This document shows, piece after piece, positions 1-8,344 of a stretch of DNA of 11,691 bases (within the stretch, counting starts at the first letter, position 1; every line of letters begins with the position of its first letter). The notes beneath the pieces were generated by a model. That model ran no database searches. It had not been told where the DNA came from and was given only the letters and a program-made list of their open reading frames with translations. The position numbers and the translations under genes were made by a program. This stretch comes from Gloeopeniophorella convolvens (lineage: Eukaryota > Basidiomycota > Agaricomycetes > Russulales): positions 1-11,691 of the forward strand of contig WTXD01000351.1 in the NCBI GenBank assembly GCA_022496205.1. The letters are read 5' to 3'.

Positions 1-20
1 GGGCCAGGGTGCCCAGCCTT

Positions 21-311
21 GGTTGGCCGTGCATAATCGATATCGTTCGTTGCGGTTTTGCAGAAGGCTTGGCGTGTAACCCCAACTTGAACGCGCTCAG
101 CGCTCAGCGCCCAGCTCGTACAGGACGCGCCGACGCAGACTCGGCGGCCGCCAGCCTCAGCTTCTCTCCTATCTCTCTGTCTCAGGTTGGCCGTGCATGA
201 TCATTGCGGTTTTCGCAGAGGGCTTGGCGTGTAACTCCAACTTGAATGCGCTCAGCGCCCAGCTCGTACGTATACAGGGCGCGCCGACGCAGACTCGGCG
301 GCACCAGCCTC
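21..311. repeat. Imperfect tandem direct duplication, two units of about 130-140 bp
   Basis: Unit 1 is about 21-158 and unit 2 about 185-311. Both begin with GGTTGGCCGTGCAT, continue through GGCTTGGCGTGTAAC and CCAACTTGAA, and reach CCCAGCTCGTA and GCGCCGACGCAGACTCGGCGG. Unit 1 has an extra CAGCGCT step and a longer ATCGATATCGTT segment. Unit 2 has an extra GTATA near 270. A short CT-rich spacer lies between the units and a long CT-rich tract follows the second. No terminal inverted repeats or reading frame shared by the two units was seen, so this looks like a local duplication of non-coding DNA. The unit could extend left of the window. Confidence 0.8.
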
Positions 312-368
312 CCCTTTGATTCTTCTTTCTCTTTCCCCTTTCCCCTCTTTCCTTTGCGCTGCTCCCCC
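306..368 (+). promoter_or_regulatory. Long pyrimidine (CT)-rich tract, possible core-promoter element
   Basis: Apart from a few purines this stretch is almost entirely C and T on the plus strand. A second, weaker CT-rich patch lies at about 450-475. Fungal genes often have CT-rich tracts just before the transcription start, and PRA1 in this window has one directly before its start codon. It could therefore mark transcription to the right into the GC-rich island, but no TATA box or confirmed gene supports this. Confidence 0.35.
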
Positions 369-601
369 GCCAGCGCGCGCGTGCGCCTGTCCGCCAGCGC
401 GTCGGGCGCGCCGTTCTCTGTCTGTCATGTGCACTATTCCTGTCCGACCCCAAGCTTCGCTTCTCTTCTTCTGGCACGTATTTATCTGGGCGCGCGATGC
501 GTGCGGCGCGTGCTTCCGTGCTTCCGTGCTGTGCTGTGCGGCGCAGGTATCGCGTCTGCAGCGCCAGTTCTGAACTGGGGCGCACCGACCGCCCGACGAG
601 C

Positions 602-727
602 ATGCTCGGCCGCGTAGGTGCGACGCGCGCGTTGGCCGCCGCCGCGCCCATCGTGCCGCGCTGTCAGTCCAGCGCCGCGCAACTCCGGGCCATTGCCTGC
701 GCGCAGACGGCCGCCAACTGCGGGTGA
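602..727 (+). CDS. Candidate first exon with a mitochondrial-presequence-like N-terminus (unidentified)
   Basis: An ATG at 602 opens a 41-codon frame ending in TGA at 725-727. The first 25 or so residues (MLGRVGATRALAAAAPIVPR) are rich in Ala, Arg and Ser and have no acidic residue, which is typical of a cleaved mitochondrial targeting sequence. An intron donor could lie just before the stop (GTGATC at 723), with a possible acceptor CAG near 800, but I could not build a convincing downstream exon or recognise a family. The opposite strand is open too, and in DNA this GC-rich long frames arise by chance. It could be a real first exon, a non-coding transcript or chance. Confidence 0.17.
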   Translation: MLGRVGATRALAAAAPIVPRCQSSAAQLRAIACAQTAANCG

Positions 728-1182
728 TCTGCGCTCTGACCTGGTCCCCGCGCGACGGCAGCGCAGGGCAGCAGCGGGACGGACGTGCGCACCACCGGCA
801 GGCGCTCCTCGTGCGCGCGCGCGGGGCAGACCAGTGGCTGCTTGAGAACTTTGACCCGCGCCTCCAGGCCAACCCTCTTCTTCTTCTTCCCGTGCGGCGG
901 CCGCGTGAGCGCACACCGCGTCCTGTCCGCGCACACGCACGCATCATGATCTCCGCCCCTGCTGCTCTTCTGATGCTGATAGATACATACACACATACAT
1001 ACGCCACTGCGATGCGACGCGACGCGCATCAGGCTGGGGGCGGTGCGTGCGTGCCGCGTAGGCGCGGCGCTGTGCGCGTTCTGATGCGGTTGCGGTTGCG
1101 TGCAGACGGCGCGGGGGCGACGACGCAGCTCTTCGCGTTCGCTTCGCCTGCACCTGCACCTGCGCCCGCGGGCACCCCCTCT

Positions 1183-1195
1183 CCCCCCCCCCCCC
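1183..1195. repeat. Poly-C run of 13
   Basis: Thirteen C in a row sit inside a CT-rich stretch (about 1176-1200), followed by a G-rich stretch (CGGGGGCGG) at 1201. Such runs are prone to slippage and to sequencing error, so reading frames crossing this point should be distrusted. Confidence 0.85.
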
Positions 1196-1218
1196 TCCTC
1201 CGGGGGCGGCAGCGGTAG

Positions 1219-1794
1219 GGAGCCACGCCGAGTAACGCGGGCGCGCGCATCGACCACGCCCGGCCGGCGGCCGACGAAGTGCGCCGCCCCGCCTGCGCGG
1301 GCACGAATGGCAACAACACGTCGAGGGACCCTGGCTCTGACTCGGACGGCTCTGGCTCGGACACGCGGGCTCGGCGCACGCCGCCGAGTTCGCTGCGCCT
1401 GCCACGGCGACCAGGTCCACCGCGCCGTGGCCCTGAAGCCGGTCGCCGTGGCCGGGTCCCCGACCCCTGTGGAGCGGATGACGTCCGCAGCGGCGGTCTT
1501 GGCGGCGGCGACGAAGGCCGCCACGAGCACCGCGGCGGCGCCCGTGTCCACCGCACCGCTGTGTTTGTCGCGGGGGCCGTCGCGGGAGCTTTCTCGGGTG
1601 TCGAAAGCAAGGTGTGCCGCGTCCCGCCCTCGCCGCGCCGAGCTGACGATGCCAGGCTGTCCTTAAGCGGAGAGTGCTTCGCTATCGACGCCCACGAGAA
1701 CCTGCCCCAAATCACCGCGCAGGACGGCGGCGGGGGCGGCAAGGGACTCGACGCCGACGTGCACAACGACGTGTCCGGGACGGCGCTAGGCTAG
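1219..1794 (+). CDS. Open frame in a GC-rich island, unidentified and of uncertain strand
   Basis: The plus frame is open from after a TAG at 1216 to the TAG at 1792-1794, 191 codons. Parts have a strong G-first, C-third codon pattern, notably an acidic Ser/Gly/Asp stretch near 1339-1374 (DSDGSGSD) and the last 40 or so codons. A pyrimidine-rich tract and an AG at 1217-1218 could be a splice acceptor. Against it, the middle (about 1380-1540) is Arg/Pro/Gly-rich with poor codon pattern, and the minus strand has an equally coding-like frame over about 1400-1660. A GNC pattern reads as coding on both strands. I do not recognise the product. A spliced plus gene, a minus gene and chance all remain possible. 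Confidence 0.18.
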   Translation, partial: GATPSNAGARIDHARPAADEVRRPACAGTNGNNTSRDPGSDSDGSGSDTRARRTPPSSLRLPRRPGPPRRGPEAGRRGRVPDPCGADDVRSGGLGGGDEGRHEHRGGARVHRTAVFVAGAVAGAFSGVESKVCRVPPSPRRADDARLSLSGECFAIDAHENLPQITAQDGGGGGKGLDADVHNDVSGTALG

Positions 1795-2006
1795 ATTTGA
1801 CATCCTCCGCGCGCTGATAGGTGTCCCTCCTGCAGCGCACGCGGGTCGCTGACGATGCGTGTGCGCTGCAGACCCGGGTATGCACGAATTTCAATCAGCA
1901 CCACGTAGCGGGCGACTAGGTCAAGTTGTTCTCGCGGCGGGCGCTGATGGGAGTGAGCCGTCCGACTCACTGACGTGCCGGACGCCGCTCATGGGAATGT
2001 ACTCTT

Positions 2007-2345
2007 GTGTGCGCCGGTGGCCAGGTGACCGAGTCGCTGCCGTTCATGTTCGCAGACGGCGAGAACGAGAAGGCGCTCGCGCTTGGGGTCGGTGATGCCT
2101 GCAGGAATATCGACCGACGCGCAGATCCAGAATTGTCGGCGAATTTGGTAGGTGTGGAGATACACTCCTTTCAATACCCTACTTACCGCGTCGTCTTGCA
2201 GGATCTGGAGCACGCTGACAAACGTGATAGATACTTGCATGTTCACGAACAGCAGCGGGCAGCTCGACAACTAGACGTGCAATGCCGGGGGCCCGAGCCG
2301 CGACCAGGTATGGCGCGGTGTCTGTGTTGTGGGACGGACTGGTAA
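2007..2345 (+). CDS. Short open frame with an intron-like segment, unidentified
   Basis: The frame is open for 112 codons and runs straight through a good intron candidate at 2148-2201 (GTAGGT donor, TCTTGCAG acceptor, ACTTAC branch-like sequence, 54 bp). Because 54 is a multiple of three the frame stays open with or without splicing. The predicted peptide is charged (for example DLEHADKRDRYLHVHEQQ) and matches no family I know. The minus strand over the same interval also has a canonical intron (donor GTAAGT at 2186-2181, acceptor CCTGCAG ending at 2099) joining two frames with coding-like codon use, one hydrophobic (CPLLFVNMQVSITFVSVL) and one Ser/Pro-rich. The strand is unresolved. Confidence 0.2.
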   Translation: MCAGGQVTESLPFMFADGENEKALALGVGDACRNIDRRADPELSANLVGVEIHSFQYPTYRVVLQDLEHADKRDRYLHVHEQQRAARQLDVQCRGPEPRPGMARCLCCGTDW

Positions 2346-2956
2346 GCTGAAGCGATGGTGTGTAGGTCTTCACCACCGTTTCCCGAGGTATGGTGAAGCC
2401 TGTCTAGTCCTTTGAGAGGTCAGGTTAGTGCGTAACGCATCCGCCAGACTGACGTGGACATCTGGAAACCCGCTGTGCACAGCTGCAGGTATCAGCAATA
2501 CGCTCTCTCCGCACCTTTCTTGCCCGAGTTTTCGGCGTGTCTTTTTTATTGACTTGGTGGTCAAGGATGATGCGGAAAATCAACAGGATGCTATGAATGT
2601 GCCATGGCATACCTTGCAGGGACCATCAGGTTTAAGACCGCCGCAGGCGTGGTGAGCCTAGCGTGCAATGCAAGCGAGCTTCAACCTCCTGCATCTTCAA
2701 TCTGCAGATGCCCCGCTCCCTCCCCGGGGCAACAGAGGGCACTGTCGAGTTAGTGAGATAATTGCCGGGACACTGTACAGGTGCAGGCGCCACGACGCGC
2801 TATACAGAGTTATCTGACGATTCTCTGCACACATGTGTGATCTGTGAGGTCTACGGTAAGAGACATACCTGTTCATCCTCGAGCTTTGGCACCGCGGACG
2901 CTTCACTATCTCCCTAGGACTACAAAAGATTCTGGCGACATGGTAAACGGCTGAAA

Positions 2957-3085
2957 ATGTTGAAGTCGTCCTCGGTCGTTCCCGGTGTCTTCGTGGACGC
3001 CGGACTGGGCTCACACACCGGGCAGCCGGCGAATTATGATTCGCGTCCCTTTATCCAAGACCGCGACCTCCGCTCCGATATTTGA
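2957..3085 (+). CDS. Small open frame, 42 codons, unidentified
   Basis: An ATG at 2957 opens a frame ending in TGA at 3083-3085. Third positions are mostly G or C and the sequence is not low-complexity (it contains NYDSRPFIQDRDLRS near the end). There is no recognised domain and no obvious partner exon. It may be a short gene, a fragment of a decayed gene or chance. Confidence 0.13.
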   Translation: MLKSSSVVPGVFVDAGLGSHTGQPANYDSRPFIQDRDLRSDI

Positions 3086-3089
3086 AGTG

Positions 3090-4640
3090 TTACGACCCCC
3101 ATTTGTTCCAGCACTACCGCCTGCGCTCGAGGCTCTTGACATTCCAGGAATCCGCCACTGTCAGTGCCCATTGGATGATAGACAAACGCCGCGCGAGGAC
3201 AGAAAAACATATGGGGGACTCGGACCGGTGTCCTAGGCACTGTGGGGCTTCCGCCGCGCCATCCGGGACGGTGATTGACTTCCACTTAGCGTTAAAGCTA
3301 CCAGCGCAGTGCCCTTCTGTTACGTCCCCGGTTTTAACTTTCGCCCAGTCTGGCTGATTCGCAGAGGAGTACGGACCGCAGTGCCATGCCGCCTGCTGTT
3401 CAATGGATGCAGTGCGTGCCCGAGCTAGCCTGGCCAGTCGTCATTAATTGCTTTCTGTTCGGGCCTTCCATTTTCCCTGGCGAGGGCAGCGCATATCGCC
3501 GCGCCGCTGGCGGCGATCTGTGCAGCTCGCTCCCAAAAAAACAAGGCCCGCCGCCGCACGTGGCATGACAACCGGAGCAGTGCGTTGGCGTTGTTGGCAC
3601 CAGGGGCCGTGGGCGGGCGAGCACAGGTTTGGACGCCCGATAATCTGGTGTACCTATTTCCTCGTGCGCGCAGCGACGGAGATTTGGGTGGGGAGCCCGG
3701 GCGGGGGCAGCGGAATGACGTCGTGTCGCTTGCGCGGCGTACCTGCAGCACGGTCCGCAGATTGGCTCCGTCCTCGCGTGGACGCGGTGCTCCGGCGTTT
3801 CTGAGAACAATACGTCGCGTTGGCAGATATCCGGTGGCCTGTTTCGCTTTGCCCATAGAAGACGATCAAGGTTGGCTGGCTCTTCCCCCGCTCATTGGCC
3901 GCCTTGATGTCACCCGCTCGGACCACGGCGTGGCGCGCATCGTCCGTTCCATTGTCGCTACCAACTGGGATAGACGGTGCTCCTGGGGTCCTCACAAATA
4001 GACTTCTCGCGCAATATGGAAGTGTTCCGAGCGACTGGGATCGTGGCGCGTCAACTACATGGCTGCCCTGCTGTGCGCGCGTGTCGTCTACAAGGTTCCG
4101 CCAGAGTGCAGGTCCAGCACGCTCGTTTCACGCCGCGATTGATATAATCTACCCCGTCACTTATGGGGTATGGGAAGCGAACATCGCCGATGCGCTATTG
4201 CTGTTGGTGATTTTAAGCCAGAGTTTGGCACGGATCGAGGTCAAGTGCGCCGTGCACTGCCACACAGTAAAAGCTGAGTGCGCTGAGTTGCGAGGCAGCA
4301 TTCTTACAGAGGCGGGAGTAAGGTGAACGCCCGCAGTCTCCGAGAGGATGCCTGAGATACCTGAACACGCGGAAGGTATGCGTGATCCAGATACTGTTCG
4401 GCGGTCGGGATGGTCACCATGCAGAAAGAGACAGCCGGAACCACGGGAGAATGTTGCGAGTGACTCGCACGTATCAGACCACTTTTGTCTTTTCTGATTC
4501 GAGGCGCGGTTAGCTCGCTACAAGTGCTCATGTAGGGAGCGGTGTCTTGTCGCCACGGGGTGGAGTATATCGATGAACCAAGAAAGGACTGATAGAATGA
4601 CGAGTAGGAGTTTGGGGTGGGTGCAGACAACATAGATTAT
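3090..4640. other. Long stretch without a recognisable gene
   Basis: The longest frames here are plus 3585-4001 (138 codons, ending TAG), plus 3895-4326 (143 codons, overlapping the former in another frame) and minus 3425-3856 (143 codons). None contains a motif, transmembrane segment or family signature I recognise, and they overlap each other. Plus 3585-4001 has the most balanced composition and would be the first to test for expression. No tRNA-like cloverleaf, terminal repeats or transposase motifs were seen. It may be intergenic DNA or a lineage-specific or decayed gene. Confidence 0.4.
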
Positions 4641-5015
4641 ATGCCCACGCGGAAAAGAGACGTGTGTAGCGCGTCGAGGCGAGACTTCTAGCTGCGTTCG
4701 AGCAGAAAATCTGCCAAACAGTCGATGACGTCGTGCAGCGAGGCTTACGGAAGAATGGGCCGGAGGCCGAGACCCGCAGACGTGCTGTGCCATCGTGGTT
4801 TTCACGTGATAGTGCTGAGGGGATTGTCCGTGTCGGCCGGCGGTCCGACGCCGGACCCCGTTGCGGAGGCGACGAAGCCGGTGTGCTTGACCGCTCCACC
4901 GGTAAACCGACTCGGCTTTCACGCGCAAGTGGCCCGCTCGCCGGACAGCACAGCATACTCCTTGCATAACACTACCCCACACTTCTTGCTCTCGACCATC
5001 TAACACCGAGATACA
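4641..5015 (+). promoter_or_regulatory. Upstream region of PEX5 with an E-box and a perfect inverted repeat
   Basis: This 375 bp lies directly before the PEX5 start codon. It contains the palindromic E-box CACGTG at 4803-4808 and a perfect 6-bp inverted repeat GGTCCG-ACGC-CGGACC at 4842-4857. CGG and CCG triplets of the kind bound by Zn2Cys6 regulators cluster at about 4835-4910. A CT-rich patch (4981-5000) sits just before the ATG. A 92-codon frame (4725-5003) ends 12 bp before PEX5 but looks like chance and is not annotated. Which sites are functional cannot be told from sequence alone. Confidence 0.4.
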
Positions 5016-7763
5016 ATGTCTCTTGCAGCTCTAGCCAACGGTGCCGACTGTGGCCCCATAAACCCGCTCCAGGGCCTCGCCAAAAATTTTGGCGATGACC
5101 GCGGTCTACAGCAGGTAACGTGCACGTAGCGCGCGCACTTGGCACCGCGCAGCGTAGTGGGCACGTAGTAACATGCAACTTTGCAGGACCATTTTGGTGC
5201 TAGCAGAGCTGGTCCTTCGCGAGGGGTACGCATACATTCGTCTACGCCTTCGCCGTCACTAACGCCGCACGCGCCGCGTACAGACGTTCCGCACGACGCA
5301 AGGTGCACCTGCAGGCTTCGGCCAGGAGGCCACGCATTTCTTCGCTGGTGGCCAGAACGCGTCTCCAGTACCGCCCATGGGACAGTCGCATTTCGATCTG
5401 GCTGCACTGCGCACGGCTCTCCCTGCGCCTTCGTTTGAGTCACCTCAGGCATTCACACCTGCTCAGCCGTTCGCGAGTTCAGTACAAGGGCCATCATGGG
5501 CTTCGGACTTCCTCGTGCACTCCAACAAGTCGTCTGCAGCCCCCTCGCGTCAGGCGGCCTCCCCACAGGCGTTCTCTGCCAGGGAGCAGATGAATCACAG
5601 CCCGTTCTCCCCAGGCACGCTCCATTTTCTCATAGTGATCAGCTCCTTGAATAACTCCGTTCGAATGCCGTATAGGTATCCAGCCTCAGCTGGGTATACA
5701 CCCAATGTCGCAAATGTCTGCGCTCCCTCCCAACCTCCAGACGGCCGCCCCCAATCTCCGCCAGGGCTTGCAAATAGATCGTAAGTCATGATCCTATAAA
5801 CGCGTCATATATCTTACACTTTGTTCAGAGCAACAGATGGACAATGCGTTCCAGTCATTTGAGCAGACCCACATACCTGTGACGGCAGCTCCAGCACCTG
5901 TGACTCAGGTTGAACAATCCCAATCCACGGCTCAGCCTCAAGACGCAGACCTACTGGCACGCACAGCCGGCCTGTTAGTCCAGTCTGTCGACCATGAGAA
6001 GAACCCCAAGTTTGCCAATAGCCAGTTTCTCGGGCTGATGAAGCAACTCCGAGATCGGACGGTCATAGTCGAGGGCAATGACATCGTCGCTGCCCCGTCA
6101 GATTGGCAAATGGGACAAGGACAGAGCTTCGGGGTCTCGACTGACCTCAAGGGCAAAGGCAAGGCTGTTCCCTCATTCTCCGCAGTCATGCAAGAACCGG
6201 GGGCTTCACAGCTTCAGGGTGCTTCGTCATCCCTTCAACAGCCCGCGCAGGATGCGCTTACAGGATCTGAGGAGGACCCGAACGAGGCATACTTCCGTCA
6301 GGACAACGAGGACTACATCAGCTACTGGAAGGCCCATCAAGGTCCGCGTCCGCCCGGTGTTCCGTCTCAGGAGTGGCAGCAACTTCAGCGCGATTGGGAG
6401 AGATTCGAAGCAACAGCAACCGGCATGAGGCCACTTGCTCATTACGAGTTCCAGTCTGGCAATCCGTACCTACTGGGAGAACGTTCTTACAATCATACCA
6501 TGCATGGTGGCGCGACGCAAACGAATTCATACTCGGAAGTGCGTACCCTCGTCCAACCACAGCCAAAGCTCCTAATGAATTATCGTTTCAGAGCGTCTTG
6601 CAGATGGAGGCAGTTGTCCAGCGTGATCCAAACAACGCGCGGGCATGGTTCGAGCTCGGCGTCAAACAACAAGAGAACGAACGGGAACAACAGGCCATCC
6701 AAGCATTGCAACGCGCCCTGGAGCTCGACCCCACCCATCTGCCGTCCTGGCTCGCCTTGGCCATCTCGTATACCAATGAGGGCGATCGCCAGGGCACGTA
6801 CCAGGCTGTCCAGAGCTGGGTGGAGCACAACACGAAGTACCGTGGGGTGGTAGAAGCCTTCGAGGAGGAAGAGGGCGCCCCAATCGTCGGTTCTGATGAG
6901 TTCCAACGGCTAATCGGCTGCCTAATCGCCATGGCCAGGGGCGTCGCGCGCCCTGACGAGGTCGACGCAGATGTCCAGATTGCGCTCGCAGTCCTGCTCA
7001 ACACGAACGAGGTAAGCGTCGCGCCCGGAACTCGTTCTGCATAGCGGGACCAAGTGCACGCATTCCAGGATTATGCCCGCGCCCAGGATTGCTTCCAGGC
7101 TGCGTTATCCGTGCGGCCAGAGGTACGTGCTTCCGCGTTCTTCTGCCCGTGGCAGTGCCCAACTGAACCGGGCCCATTGCAGGACTGGTTACTGTACAAC
7201 CGCGTCGGCGCAACACTTGCCAACGGTGGTCGTGCCGATGAGGCCATCTCATACTATTATAAAGCGTTGGAAATCAACCCCGCATACATACGAGCCAGGT
7301 GAGCAGCCGCGCGCCCTCGATCGGCCACCCCCCTTTTGCCAGGCCTTCCGTAGGATGCCAAGGACGCTAATATCCTCCATTCACGTAGATTCAATCTGGG
7401 AATCTCATGCATCAACCTCCGGGTGAGCCAGCTCGAGCCAGATTCTGCCCCCGTAGATCATTAATTGCTCTGTTCAAAGCGGTATGAGGAGGCGGCACAG
7501 CACATCCTGGACGCACTTGTGTTGCAGGACAGTGACGGCCCCCGAGGATCAGGCAACAACCGCGGCGTGACGTCGTACGCGCTATGGGATAGCCTCAAGA
7601 CAACGTGCCTGCACATGCAGCGGATAGATCTCGCGACGATGTGCGATACCCAGGATCTCGAAGGTTCGTACTCATTCACTCTGCCGCGGATCTCTTTATT
7701 GAGGACCGTGTTGGGACGGATGCTGACGTTACCCCAACAGGCATAAGAAATCAGCTGTTCTGA
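5016..7763 (+). CDS. PEX5: Peroxisomal targeting signal 1 receptor PEX5, complete, 11 exons
   Basis: PEX5 binds the C-terminal PTS1 of matrix enzymes in the cytosol, docks at PEX13/PEX14, releases cargo and is recycled by ubiquitination. Exons: 5016-5114, 5187-5225, 5284-5614, 5676-5780, 5829-6538, 6592-7011, 7069-7122, 7183-7298, 7389-7422, 7480-7663, 7741-7763 (704 residues plus stop), a usual length. The start fits the family: [20 protein letters not shown] carries Cys12, the conserved recycling cysteine. A PEX14-binding WxxxF motif (WASDF) is at about 118-122. A conserved helical block (RTAGLL to KQLRD) is at about 236-267, and [10 protein letters not shown] and NPYLLGE precede the TPR domain. 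TPR repeats run from about 429 to 650, including [12 protein letters not shown] and RFNLGISC, whose Asn residues contact PTS1 in known structures. All donors are GT except intron 3, which is probably GC-AG. An alternative intron 3 (5635-5683, GT-AG) also keeps the frame and gives 708 residues. Identity is certain; the exon 3/4 junction is not. Confidence 0.95.
5615..5675 (+). other. PEX5: Probable GC-AG intron 3 of PEX5 (donor GCACGC)
   Basis: The frame before (ending SPFSP) and after ([14 protein letters not shown]) must be joined across a one-base phase shift. Cutting CAG|GCACGC to TATAG gives a 61-bp intron, phase 1, with branch-like ATAAC at 5651-5655. No GT lies between 5601 and 5634. 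The competing solution uses GTGATC at 5635 and CCAG ending at 5683, is only 49 bp, and adds an unusual hydrophobic TLHFLI to the protein. I prefer GC-AG because of the intron length and because PRA1 in this window needs a GC donor too. Confidence 0.6.
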
Positions 7764-8143
7764 AATGGAGGCAAGGCTTCGAGATGGAAAGTCTGACAGC
7801 AGCGTGTCTCGAACCGGCTGCGGGAGATTTCCGGCGGCGCGAGCGATGTAGCCGAGTCGCATTAATATCAGCGTATTGTTCCACGGTCATTGCACTCTGT
7901 GTTCAGGCAGAAAGTCTGATTCGCACGAAATGCAGTCTTGATTGATCGAGATGTATGAATATGGGTGCGCAGGCCGCCCAGTATACAAAGTCTGCTGTCT
8001 GTCTACCCTTGATAGTTCATTGATCAGGAATGAGGTCGAGTTGGGGCGCGTGAAGGGGGAGGAGATGGCTCGCCTCGACCCGATTGCAGACGTCATATTG
8101 CGGTGGAAAGAGGCGTGTGATGATGTTGGCGAGTCGGCCCATG
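7764..8143. other. PEX5 downstream region with an unidentified plus-strand coding-like segment
   Basis: Positions 7764-7940 show nothing beyond probable 3' UTR. From about 8020 to 8160 the plus strand has a frame with strong coding-like codon pattern (G-rich first positions). It encodes a charged, probably helical stretch that includes NEVELGRVKGEEMARLDPI and ADVILRWKEACDDVG. The frame is open from 7942 to 8352, and a CAG at 8025-8027 could be a splice acceptor. Past 8144 it is antisense to the minus-strand frame there. I recognise no family. It may be an exon of a small unknown gene, or chance. Confidence 0.25.
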
Positions 8144-8344
8144 TCACCGGTGCAGCCCTAACCGCTCCTCCCTGGCCTCGCGCTTGCGCTTCGCGTCCTC
8201 GGCGGCGACATGGGTCACAGACGGCGGCGGCTGCGGCGGGAGAGCCTGCTGCTTGCCCTTGCCCTTCGAGCTCGGCGGCTTCGCGCCCTCGGCCTTCTTC
8301 TTCGCGATCAGATTGCGCAGGTCCTGGACGTCGGCATCACTCAT
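8144..8344 (-). CDS. Short Lys/Glu-rich protein or first exon of an unidentified gene
   Basis: Reading leftward from ATG at 8344 the frame has 66 codons and ends in TGA at 8146-8144. An upstream in-frame ATG at 8374 would add ten residues. Codon use is strongly coding-like. The peptide begins MSDADVQDLRNLIAKKKAEG, a likely amphipathic helix, continues with a KGKGKQQALPPQPPP linker, and has a basic/acidic helix AEDAKRKREAREERLG near the end. This looks like the N-terminus of a longer nuclear-type protein. A donor GGTTAG at about 8163 or CGGTGACA at about 8150 could lead into an intron, but I found no convincing second exon before PEX5 ends. It may be a small gene, a truncated remnant or an exon whose partners I missed. 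It is transcribed away from PRA1. Confidence 0.4.
   Translation of the reverse strand: MSDADVQDLRNLIAKKKAEGAKPPSSKGKGKQQALPPQPPPSVTHVAAEDAKRKREAREERLGLHR

Noticed and set aside
982..1002. CATACATACACACATACATAC microsatellite with mirror symmetry
   Set aside because: It is a simple short repeat with no sign of function.
169..1007. Long overlapping minus-strand frames in the GC-rich start of the window
   Set aside because: They are Arg/Ala-rich with poor codon pattern and few stops because of high GC content. Three frames are open at once, as expected by chance.
2957..3360. Possible decayed retroelement
   Set aside because: Fragments in several frames looked protein-like, but no reverse transcriptase, integrase or protease motif, no terminal repeats and no target-site duplication could be found.
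4490..4560. Possible tRNA gene (TTCGA-like and GGTTAGCTCGC-like strings)
   Set aside because: The strings do not sit in a cloverleaf order, and no acceptor stem or anticodon arm could be paired.
4725..5003. 92-codon plus frame ending 12 bp before the PEX5 start
   Set aside because: It is out of context with PEX5, has ordinary promoter composition, and overlaps several other chance frames on both strands. No conserved motif is seen.
5635..5683. GT-AG alternative for PEX5 intron 3
   Set aside because: It keeps the frame but is only 49 bp and inserts an out-of-place hydrophobic TLHFLI. It is kept as second choice rather than excluded.
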